A program made the position numbers and the translations under genes. This document shows, piece by piece, positions 34,509 to 41,381 of a stretch of DNA of 64,000 bases (position 1 is the first letter of the stretch; the number at the start of each line of letters is the position of its first letter). The notes beneath the pieces are model-generated. The model saw only the letters and a program-made list of their open reading frames with translations. It searched no databases and had not been told where the DNA came from. The DNA lies in contig NZ_VANV01000028.1 of NCBI RefSeq assembly GCF_022496765.1, positions 1-64,000 on the forward strand. The letters are read 5' to 3'. Source of the stretch: Acidaminobacter sp. JC074 (GTDB lineage Bacteria; Bacillota; Clostridia; Peptostreptococcales; Acidaminobacteraceae).

Positions 34509-35834
34509 ATGAAAAAAATAGTTTTAATTTTCTGTATGATTATGTTGTTAGCTACAACAGCCTATGCAGAAGAGGTTGAGGTAGTGATCCCTGAGTTTGA
34601 TGTTACTATTAATGGCAATATCATTGATAATCAAACGGAGCAGTATCCATTTATAACCTATAAGGGCATTACTTATATTCCTATGACTTGGGATCTGTCT
34701 TATGCACTTGGCTTAGAACTTAATTGGGAACCGAGCAATGGTTTAAAAGTCAGTAAAAGAGATAAGATGAAAGTCTATGTTCAAAAAGAAAAAACTTACA
34801 ACAATCTGGGCAAGCCATATCCTGCTGAAGCTGTATCCTTTCCTGTAAAGGTAAATGGTAAGGCATTTGATAACTCTATTGCGGACTATCCACTTTTAAA
34901 CTTTAGAAACATCACTTATTTCCCAATGACTTATGACTATATGGTGAATGAGTTTAACTCAGGTTATAAGTGGGACGATATTTTAGGACTATTAGTATCT
35001 GCAGATGAAAATCTTGAGATTTCCATACCGGAACCTTATTATGTTTCATTAAAGGTAAACCATGAAGAACTAAAGGAAAAAGGCATCCTTGCTGAACAGA
35101 TGATTCATGTGGAATATGATGGCGATTATGAAGATATCAGCGTTGTTAACGGCTTGAACCATGAATACGACGGCTATTATTACAATCTTTATATCAGTCA
35201 TTATAATGACAAAGATGAGCTGATTTATACAGATATTTTGATGAATGCTAATATTTACGAATCAGTAGATGATTATACAAATCCTTCAGAAATTCACGGT
35301 ATGCCATCAGACCCACTTGTGACGGAAGCCTATTATGTTTTGGACTTGGAACTGCTACCGATACCAGTTGCAAGAGCGGAATTTCTGACCAATTACAAGG
35401 ACGTCTTGTTTACATACTTTGATGAAGTGACACTTTCATATGAAGACCTTATGTATGAAGGCGCTGTTTATATGGAAGCACATTTGCTGCCGGGTTCTTT
35501 TAATACCTTGCCGGGTGATCTTATTCCTTTTGCTGCAGCAAAATCAACCCAGGCATCATCTAAAGACGGTGAGAATTTTGATGTCAATGTCTATGCATCT
35601 GATTCTGGTAAAGTATCTTTTGAACCAGTAAGCAAAAGCTATATCCCGCTTAAGAAGTTTAACAGGGCTTATATAGACCCGAGAGAACTAAACTGGGGAC
35701 TTAAGCTTTACAACAACAATGCCTTGGTGGATGAAATTCACAAGGGTTATATCAAATTATATGACAAAGATTATAAGCTGATTAAAGTAATGATCAACAA
35801 GGCAGAAGTAGATAGTGAGATGGGTATTCAGTAA
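34509..35834 (+). CDS. exported protein with copper-amine-oxidase-N-like stalk repeats, paralogue 2
   Basis: The 441-residue protein has the same plan as its neighbour: signal peptide ending TAYA, then PFITYKGITYIPMTWDLSYA and YPLLNFRNITYFPMTYDYMV. It then diverges but keeps the ending RLYDKD/KLYDKD-KLIKV shared by both. The strong match in the first 160 residues and weak match later suggest an old tandem duplication with a faster-evolving C-terminal half. A TATAAT at 34483-34488 and AGGAGGTAG before the ATG suggest its own promoter. Function unknown; a surface role is inferred. Confidence 0.65.
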   Translation: MKKIVLIFCMIMLLATTAYAEEVEVVIPEFDVTINGNIIDNQTEQYPFITYKGITYIPMTWDLSYALGLELNWEPSNGLKVSKRDKMKVYVQKEKTYNNLGKPYPAEAVSFPVKVNGKAFDNSIADYPLLNFRNITYFPMTYDYMVNEFNSGYKWDDILGLLVSADENLEISIPEPYYVSLKVNHEELKEKGILAEQMIHVEYDGDYEDISVVNGLNHEYDGYYYNLYISHYNDKDELIYTDILMNANIYESVDDYTNPSEIHGMPSDPLVTEAYYVLDLELLPIPVARAEFLTNYKDVLFTYFDEVTLSYEDLMYEGAVYMEAHLLPGSFNTLPGDLIPFAAAKSTQASSKDGENFDVNVYASDSGKVSFEPVSKSYIPLKKFNRAYIDPRELNWGLKLYNNNALVDEIHKGYIKLYDKDYKLIKVMINKAEVDSEMGIQ

Positions 35835-35863
35835 GTTATTGTATGCCGACTTTAATTAAAAAC

Positions 35864-35892
35864 TTGCAATTTAAAATTTCCTCCTGTATACT
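35864..35892 (+). promoter_or_regulatory. promoter of the mutS2-type leader transcript
   Basis: TTGCAA (35864-35869) and TATACT (35887-35892) are 17 bp apart. Transcription should start near 35899, only a few bases before the ribosome site of the 7-codon leader ORF. Confidence 0.75.
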
Positions 35893-35916
35893 CGAGGTAT
35901 CAATGGAGGAAATTTT
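35873..35916 (+). repeat. 12-bp perfect inverted repeat around the -10 box and start site
   Basis: AAAATTTCCTCC (35873-35884) and GGAGGAAATTTT (35905-35916) are perfect reverse complements, 20 bp apart. The left arm lies in the promoter spacer and the right arm contains the ribosome site of the leader ORF. In DNA it could be an operator; in any read-through RNA from the upstream gene it would hide that ribosome site. Confidence 0.85.
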
Positions 35917-35940
35917 ATGAGTGCGAGAGTTCTTAACTAA
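35917..35940 (+). CDS. 7-codon leader ORF (MSARVLN)
   Basis: The ORF has an ATG with a strong ATGGAGG site 7 bases upstream and ends TAA. Its last codons GTT CTT AAC are the left arm of the P1 stem at 35929-35937, so a ribosome on the ORF would melt that stem. This layout is that of translation-sensing attenuators. It is too short for comparative coding evidence here. Confidence 0.5.
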   Translation: MSARVLN

Positions 35941-36018
35941 AAGTAATTTTATATGGTTTGAAAGGTCTGCCCGTCGGGGTTCTGTTTTGTGTACCTTTTA
36001 AGCATACTGGTTAAGAAC
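35929..36018 (+). ncRNA. candidate structured leader RNA upstream of the mutS2-type gene
   Basis: GTTCTTAAC (35929-35937) pairs perfectly with GTTAAGAAC (36010-36018). Inside, TAAAAG can pair with CTTTTA, or AAAGGT with ACCTTT, and a small hairpin with stem CCC/GGG and loop GTC lies at the centre. The 90-nt domain sits between a good promoter and two terminators, so it could be a leader aptamer, an attenuator or the body of a small RNA. It does not match a riboswitch class I know. Confidence 0.5.
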
Positions 36019-36060
36019 ACGAATAGCTTATAAAAACACTCTTTTTTATTAAAGATTTTT

Positions 36061-36086
36061 AAGCCGTGCTGTTGCATGGCTTTTTT
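36061..36086 (+). terminator. first terminator in the mutS2-type leader
   Basis: AAGCCGTGC (36061-36069) pairs with GCATGGCTT (36074-36082) through one G-U pair, followed by T to 36086. It would release an RNA of about 188 nt from the promoter at 35864. Confidence 0.8.
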
Positions 36087-36098
36087 AGTTGATTTTAT

Positions 36099-36124
36099 GC
36101 TACAGGTGTGTCCTGTAGCTTTTT
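36099..36124 (+). terminator. second terminator in the mutS2-type leader
   Basis: GCTACAGG (36099-36106) pairs perfectly with CCTGTAGC (36112-36119), followed by five T. Two tandem terminators before a coding gene point to regulated read-through or to a separate promoter downstream. Confidence 0.75.
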
Positions 36125-36168
36125 ATATTGGTGTTTTTAGACTTTGGTTAAGAACGTAAGGAGGAAAC

Positions 36169-36288
36169 ATGTTAAGTGTGGTAAATGTTAGGTTAGATGA
36201 TGAGATGATTAGAGTAATGGGTAAATATAAAATACATGGAGGTCTAGAAAATGGACAAGAAGACATTAGACATATTAGGTTACAATGA
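36169..36288 (+). CDS. 39-codon ORF overlapping the mutS2-type start
   Basis: ATG 36169 has an excellent AAGGAGG site 4 bases upstream and opens a 39-codon frame, starting MLSVVNVRLDDEMIRVMGKY, that ends at 36288, 38 bp inside the next gene in another frame. The beginning slightly resembles ribbon-helix-helix antitoxin N-termini. Its likely role is to deliver ribosomes to the overlapping gene by translational coupling. It may equally encode a real small protein. Confidence 0.45.
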   Translation: MLSVVNVRLDDEMIRVMGKYKIHGGLENGQEDIRHIRLQ

Positions 36289-38170
36289 CATAAAAGAAAA
36301 CATTAAGAAATATACAGCAAGTAATTTAGGTAAAAAATTGGCTGATGAAATGATGCCTCAAACCAATCCTAGGATTGTATTAGATAGATTTGAAGAAACC
36401 AGGGAAGCCGTTTCCATCTTGAGAGAAGGGTCTGGTATCAGTCTAGGTGGTATCAGTGATATCACGCCTTATATGACAAAGGTAGAGAAGGGGATGTTTT
36501 TACATCCTGAAGAACTTTTAAAGGTAGCTGACTTTTTAAGATGTATCAGACACTTAAAGAAGTCTATAGAGGCATATGAATATACAGCGCCAAAACTCTA
36601 CAGCTACTCTGTCGGTTTAGAATCTTTTAGAAATGTAGAAAGCGAGATAGAGTACTGCATTGAAGGGGCCATGGTTCATTCAAGAGCTTCCAAGGTATTG
36701 GAAAAAATCAGAAAGAAGATAGATGCCCTTCATAGTAAGCGTATAGATAAGCTCAATAAGTTTTTAACAGCAGACAGAAATCAGAAGTATATTCAGGAAA
36801 GCTTCTACAGTCAAAGAGATGATCGTTATGTCATTCCAATCAAAGCATCTGCTAGGAAACTTGTGGCTGGTACAGTGATTGACTCGTCTGCATCAGGTTC
36901 TACAGTCTATGTAGAAATTGATGAAATCAAAGACTTAACGGTTGAGATCATCATGTTAAAGTCTCAAGAAACAGAAGAGTGTAATCAAATTCTGTGGCGA
37001 TTAACTGGCCTTATCAGTGAACACCTGATGGCCATCAATGATGCTGTATTTATTATTGGTAAGTACGACTTTATATTTGCCAAGGCCAAATACTCAATTG
37101 CCATTGGTGGCAACGAAGTAGAAATTACAGATGATGAAATTATTCATCTTAAAAAAGCTCGCCACCCTATGCTTGGGGAGGCTGCTGTACCTTTAAACGT
37201 TGAAGTCGGCAGTGACTATAGGACTCTTATCATAACAGGACCGAATACAGGTGGTAAGACCATTACCTTAAAGACGGTTGGTTTGATGGTCTTAATGACC
37301 CAAAGTGGTTTATTACCACCGGTCGGTAAGGGCTCTTCTATTTCAATATTTAACAAGGTCCTTGTAGATATAGGGGATTCTCAGAGTATTGAACAGTCGC
37401 TTTCTACATTCTCAGGACATATGAAGTCTTTAGTAGATATCGTAAAAAGATCGTCTAGAAAGACCTTGGTTTTAATAGATGAAATTGGTACGGGTACAGA
37501 CCCCAAAGACGGTGCCGCTCTAGGTATCGCCATACTAGAAGAAATCTATAATAGGGGTGCCGTCTCTTTGACGTCAACACATTACAGTAAGATCAAAGAG
37601 TACAGCGAAATTCATGAAGGTTTCTTAAATGCTTCTATGGACTTTGATAAAAAGACATTGAAGCCCCTTTATAAGTTGTTAATCGGTGTGGCTGGTGAAT
37701 CCAATGCTTTATGGATTTCTAAAGAGCTGGGCTTAAATGAAAAGATTATTGAAAGAGTCAACAAGATCAATTCAACCCATGAAATTGTAGCACCAAGAAA
37801 GATCTCTAAGTTTTCTAAGAAGAAGTCTAGGGTACAAGAGATCAAAGATGCTTCAAAGCCTGATACGACAGACCGCATCTTTTATAACAAGGGTGACCGC
37901 GTGATTTACAATGAAACGGGAGACCACTATTTGGTTTATGAACATATGATAGACCACAATGTGGTAAACGTCTTTAAAGATGGTCAGTATCAAGAACTGC
38001 CTGAAAAAAGACTGACGCTAGATCAGAGAAGGGAGTCTTTGTATCCTGAAGGTTATAATCTAGACCAACTATTTGTATCTTTTAAATCAAGAAAACTTGA
38101 AAAAGACATAAAAAAAGGTCGCTTCAAGAATATGAGAGAACTAAAAGAAAGAATCAGTGAGTTAAACTAA
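36251..38170 (+). CDS. mutS2: MutS2-type ATPase lacking the Smr domain
   Basis: MutS2 proteins are ABC-like ATPases; Bacillus MutS2 acts on collided ribosomes and older work links the family to recombination control. The 639-residue protein has the core and clamp region with HSRASKVLEKIRKKIDALHS, the Walker A GPNTGGKTITLKT near 327, SQSIEQSLSTFSGHM, Walker B LVLIDEIGTGTDPKDGA and STHYSKIKE. Typical MutS2 is about 780 residues and ends in an Smr domain; this one stops after a coiled, basic tail, so the C-terminal nuclease-like domain is missing. GGAGGTC precedes ATG 36251. It may be a MutS2 paralogue with a distinct role. Confidence 0.85.
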   Translation: MDKKTLDILGYNDIKENIKKYTASNLGKKLADEMMPQTNPRIVLDRFEETREAVSILREGSGISLGGISDITPYMTKVEKGMFLHPEELLKVADFLRCIRHLKKSIEAYEYTAPKLYSYSVGLESFRNVESEIEYCIEGAMVHSRASKVLEKIRKKIDALHSKRIDKLNKFLTADRNQKYIQESFYSQRDDRYVIPIKASARKLVAGTVIDSSASGSTVYVEIDEIKDLTVEIIMLKSQETEECNQILWRLTGLISEHLMAINDAVFIIGKYDFIFAKAKYSIAIGGNEVEITDDEIIHLKKARHPMLGEAAVPLNVEVGSDYRTLIITGPNTGGKTITLKTVGLMVLMTQSGLLPPVGKGSSISIFNKVLVDIGDSQSIEQSLSTFSGHMKSLVDIVKRSSRKTLVLIDEIGTGTDPKDGAALGIAILEEIYNRGAVSLTSTHYSKIKEYSEIHEGFLNASMDFDKKTLKPLYKLLIGVAGESNALWISKELGLNEKIIERVNKINSTHEIVAPRKISKFSKKKSRVQEIKDASKPDTTDRIFYNKGDRVIYNETGDHYLVYEHMIDHNVVNVFKDGQYQELPEKRLTLDQRRESLYPEGYNLDQLFVSFKSRKLEKDIKKGRFKNMRELKERISELN

Positions 38171-38202
38171 GAAAAGGCCATTTTGGCCTTTTCTTAGTTT
38201 AA
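38162..38202. terminator. bidirectional terminator containing both stop codons
   Basis: A perfect 19-bp stem (38162-38180 with 38184-38202) with a 3-base loop lies between the convergent mutS2-type gene and the membrane-protein operon. A and T tracts on both sides make it work in both directions. The stop codons of both genes lie inside the stem. Confidence 0.9.
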
Positions 38203-39615
38203 GATATTATATGCTTTATTTCTTGTATAGTTGTAATTGATAAGCTTGTCTTTATCCAGGTAGTTTTTCTTTTCTTTGATGACATTATCGAGGTCGTAAT
38301 ATACACCAAGATGGTCATCCTTGTCTTTAAACTCATCTCTGTATTTAACAAGTGTTTCTATAGCATCTGCGGACATATGGTTGTAGTAATAAACATCAAT
38401 TTCCTCACCATTTAAGTATCGGTCCATGTTACCTGAAATAATGATTGCATCCACATTGACAAAATTCAGTAGAATGTATGCAAACAAGTACATACCAGCT
38501 ATGATGAGGCGGATATTGATACGTTTCCATAGGTGGACACAGGTTACAATCATAATGAGGATCTGAAGGACTGTAAAGGACTGTGATACAATTCTTAGCC
38601 AAGTATAGCCATAAGCTTCAATGTACAGGTTCATCCTAAAGATGGCTGAATAGGCAATCACCATGGTGTTTAGCGTCATCAAGGTTAAAAGACCTGTGTT
38701 GATTTTCTTTTGAGAAAAACTACTCAGTATGAGAGTCATGATGATGACGATCATGGAGATGATAACCAGTTCAAAGAAACCCTTTCTTGCATAAGATGAA
38801 AAAGTCATACCTTCAAGTATCTTGTTTGAAAACAGGTATCTGAACTGTATAAAAACGAAGACCATGAAAAGCGAGTTGACCAAAACTAAGATGGTCGAAA
38901 TGATGATATCAAGGTCCTTTTTCTCTTTGATAATGAGCGGTTTGTCTTCAACTTTTTTCTCCTTGTAGAGCAAGTAGTAAAAGTGAGAGAAAATATAAGT
39001 TGAACACAAGAACCAAATGATGACTTTAGGAATGATTTCATCATCTAAAAAATCTAAGAATGAAAAATCGATGGTGATAAAATTTCTAAATATATCGTCT
39101 GCCGATGCTAATAATAAGGTAAATATCATCAGGATTGGCAGGGCAATTAAGATGCCTATTAGGACTTGTCTTGTTTTGGGATTGACTTCCTTTATCTTCT
39201 TTACTTTTAAGCCTTTTCCTATATGTATATAGGCTACTGGGAAATCGCCAAAGGGCATGACCACTTGTTCTAATAGGCTGATGATAAGGTATTTATCGAT
39301 AAATAGTTTTTCTTCTTTTAGCATATTGATGTGATAAGTCGACAACAAGCCATAAAAGACCACAATATTTAAGAGTTGAAGGCCTGGCTGGTCTCTAAAG
39401 ATGTATGTAAAAGAAATTAGTATCAGTGCCAGTAGAAGTCCTAAGTTCTTCTGTTTCCATTTACCTGCTTGTCTGTAGCTGACAAAGGTCATAATTAGTG
39501 CTAAGAGATGAAGAAGTGTCAGTATTAAACCCATGCCATCACCGAATAAGAAGTTGATGGTCAGTGATGCAAATATCATAGACAGTAGGATAAGTATGTT
39601 CAGTTTCTTGGTCAT
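38194..39615 (-). CDS. DUF4173-type multi-pass membrane protein
   Basis: The 473-residue protein has about twelve hydrophobic segments. It resembles the DUF4153/DUF4173 group, shown by VFYGLLSTYHINML, FPVAYIHIGKG, and the late FEYARKGFFELV-like SSYARKGFFELVIISMIVII. A soluble C-terminal tail of about 80 residues follows (DRYLNGEEIDVYYYNHMSAD). The biochemical role of this family is unknown. It is the last gene of a leftward four-gene operon and starts 2 bp after the small HTH gene. Ribosome site AGGAGGTAATC. Confidence 0.75.
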   Translation of the reverse strand: MTKKLNILILLSMIFASLTINFLFGDGMGLILTLLHLLALIMTFVSYRQAGKWKQKNLGLLLALILISFTYIFRDQPGLQLLNIVVFYGLLSTYHINMLKEEKLFIDKYLIISLLEQVVMPFGDFPVAYIHIGKGLKVKKIKEVNPKTRQVLIGILIALPILMIFTLLLASADDIFRNFITIDFSFLDFLDDEIIPKVIIWFLCSTYIFSHFYYLLYKEKKVEDKPLIIKEKKDLDIIISTILVLVNSLFMVFVFIQFRYLFSNKILEGMTFSSYARKGFFELVIISMIVIIMTLILSSFSQKKINTGLLTLMTLNTMVIAYSAIFRMNLYIEAYGYTWLRIVSQSFTVLQILIMIVTCVHLWKRINIRLIIAGMYLFAYILLNFVNVDAIIISGNMDRYLNGEEIDVYYYNHMSADAIETLVKYRDEFKDKDDHLGVYYDLDNVIKEKKNYLDKDKLINYNYTRNKAYNILN

Positions 39616-39617
39616 GA

Positions 39618-39821
39618 TTACCTCCTATATTCCAGAATATCTCCCGGTTGACAGTCGAGTGCGTCGCATATGGCTTCTAGTGTAGAAAACCTAATGGCTT
39701 TGGCCTTGTTGTTTTTTAGAATAGACAAATTGGCTTTGGTGATGCCAATTTTTTCAGCTAGCTCAGTAGAAGACATCTTCCTTTTGGCAAGCATCACATC
39801 TAAGTTAATGATTATTTTCAT
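39618..39821 (-). CDS. small Cro/C1-type HTH regulator (YozG-like)
   Basis: The 67-residue protein is just a helix-turn-helix domain: MLAKRKMSSTELAEKIGITK, then ANLSILKNNKAKAIRFSTLE and ALDCQPGDILEYR. Regulators of this kind are commonly encoded beside DUF2975 membrane proteins, as here. It probably autoregulates the operon, perhaps through the palindromic sites at 40963-41007. The start follows AGGAGGCAAGC. It lies 9 bp from the upstream gene. Confidence 0.88.
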   Translation of the reverse strand: MKIIINLDVMLAKRKMSSTELAEKIGITKANLSILKNNKAKAIRFSTLEAICDALDCQPGDILEYRR

Positions 39822-39830
39822 GCTTGCCTC

Positions 39831-40511
39831 CTATATGGTCAGATCGTTTTCTTCTTTAACACGTGTCGCTTCTTTAAATAAAGCAGACAATGTCCAAGAA
39901 AAACATCCAGCTATAACCAAAACCAAGAGCATGATATAAGTCAGGAAGGTTTTGAAGATAAAAAGCTTAACAAAGAAAACGAGGGCTAGTGCAAATGAAG
40001 CGATCCCCATTCGATAGAGACTCTTGACATTATCGTTTGTAAAAGGTGTCTCATTTGCTATGGAATGATAAATGCGTCTGAGTTCGTAAAGCACATACAA
40101 GATGGCCAAATCTGTTAAAACCCACATCAAATACATAAGGTGTCTTTGTTGGTAATACCTATAGATGTTAAGGGAACTGTTTACGATGAAAGGCAGTGCT
40201 ACTAAAAAAACAATGCCAATAACAAACAGAAAATCTAAAATAAACTTTACAAACTGCGGAAATGACAACTTAGGCAATGTCAAGCTTTGGCTAGTACTGA
40301 ACAGTTTGAAGCCTAGTATGGTGGTTAAAAGAATGAGTAGTATTTGTTTTAACCAAGACATATATGTCCAGAATTCGCCGCCTGTTATCTGGTTCATACC
40401 AGCACCTGATTCATCTAGATAAATGGCGCCATTATAAAATAGGGACAAAGAAATCCAAGTTGCTATAAGTGAAATGATGAATAGAATGCCTCTTAATTTA
40501 TTATTTTTCAT
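39831..40511 (-). CDS. DUF2975-type membrane protein
   Basis: The 226-residue protein has about five hydrophobic segments, including FVKFILDFLFVIGIVFLVA and ALALVFFVKLFIFKTF, and the juxtaposed YELRRIYHSIANETPFTNDN typical of DUF2975. It overlaps the upstream gene by 11 bp and precedes the HTH gene by 9 bp. The family has no proven function; the pairing with the HTH regulator suggests a membrane sensor-regulator module. Confidence 0.8.
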   Translation of the reverse strand: MKNNKLRGILFIISLIATWISLSLFYNGAIYLDESGAGMNQITGGEFWTYMSWLKQILLILLTTILGFKLFSTSQSLTLPKLSFPQFVKFILDFLFVIGIVFLVALPFIVNSSLNIYRYYQQRHLMYLMWVLTDLAILYVLYELRRIYHSIANETPFTNDNVKSLYRMGIASFALALVFFVKLFIFKTFLTYIMLLVLVIAGCFSWTLSALFKEATRVKEENDLTI

Positions 40512-40926
40512 AAGAACTCCTTAGTTTGTATTGGTATAACTTCATAGTGATCATGCTAAGTGAGATTTGGATTAAGCCGACCAACATGAGGATGCCTGTC
40601 GCCATATAAGTTTCTCCTAGAAGTATTCTTTGAAAAACCATTGAAGAACAGAGTATCAAACCCATAATTAGTGAAGTCATGTATGACTTTTTATCTCTGC
40701 TAAATATGGCGAAGGCTAGGGCGATAAGATTGCCGAGACCATAAATGGTGATGCCGACATAGCCTGGCATAACATAATCTACAAAGGGGGTTTTTCCAAG
40801 CCATTCAAGTGGAAAGTCCTGATAGCCGCCAATTTGATTGATCATCTTAATGCCTATATCAAAAGCATTGTATAAGATGATGAAGTCAAACAGACCTAAT
40901 ATGTATTTGCTTATTTTAAATTGCAT
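40501..40926 (-). CDS. unknown small membrane protein
   Basis: The 141-residue protein has four hydrophobic segments (about 8-25, 50-68, 76-95, 100-125) and basic ends. I do not recognise the family. It is first in the leftward operon and overlaps the DUF2975 gene by 11 bp, so it is likely a functional partner of that protein. Ribosome site AAGGAAGGTTATT before ATG 40926. Confidence 0.65.
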   Translation of the reverse strand: MQFKISKYILGLFDFIILYNAFDIGIKMINQIGGYQDFPLEWLGKTPFVDYVMPGYVGITIYGLGNLIALAFAIFSRDKKSYMTSLIMGLILCSSMVFQRILLGETYMATGILMLVGLIQISLSMITMKLYQYKLRSSYEK

Positions 40927-40962
40927 AATAACCTTCCTTTCGACTCCACCTTAATGCAGAGG

Positions 40963-41007
40963 TTATCATTTTTCAATAAATTGTTATCGAAAAACGATAA
41001 ATGATAA
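40963..41007. promoter_or_regulatory. nested palindromes, probable operator
   Basis: TTATCATTT (40963-40971) is the reverse complement of AAATGATAA (40999-41007), and inside it TTATCG (40984-40989) mirrors CGATAA (40995-41000) around five A. The repeated TTATC half-sites just upstream of the leftward operon are a natural binding site for its HTH regulator. Confidence 0.6.
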
Positions 41008-41381
41008 TATTCTTAATCGAATGTTAAGATTTGTATTTTACATTCATAAGTCATTTATCTTTAGAGGGTGTATGATAAGAATCTACATGTTATAATAGAT
41101 GGCTGATAGGACTTATTAAGACTTAATAAATTATGTGTATTTGAGATTCTGTAGATAATCATGGTTAAATTGGGTATAATACGCATGATGAGCTTTTGAC
41201 TTGTGTTACTTATTTTAAGGCTTTCTCAAGATGAGTAATTGTCTTTAAAGGCGCTTAAATACTAAGTGGCACGAAATATTAGAAGTTTATAAATTAAATT
41301 GTTTGAATACTTACTATATGTTAAAATAATGAAGTATTCAAATGGTATGATAAATATTTTAAATACATCGGGAGGAATTAG
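41008..41381. promoter_or_regulatory. intergenic control region upstream of ftsH
   Basis: No gene is seen in this AT-rich stretch. It contains an extended -10 box TGTTATAAT at 41088-41096, a second TATAAT at 41175-41180, and an 11-bp perfect inverted repeat TTTGAATACTT (41302-41312) with AAGTATTCAAA (41332-41342) about 40 bp before ftsH. Which box starts the ftsH message cannot be decided by eye. Confidence 0.5.

Noticed and set aside
33109..35834. Calling the two exported paralogues copper amine oxidases
   Set aside because: Only the small stalk-type repeats resemble that family's N-terminal module; the catalytic oxidase domain and its Tyr cofactor motif are absent.
35929..36018. Known riboswitch, T-box, 6S or SRP RNA in the mutS2-type leader
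   Set aside because: The T-box sequence, the 6S open-bubble layout, the SRP loop and the cores of the riboswitch classes I know are not present.
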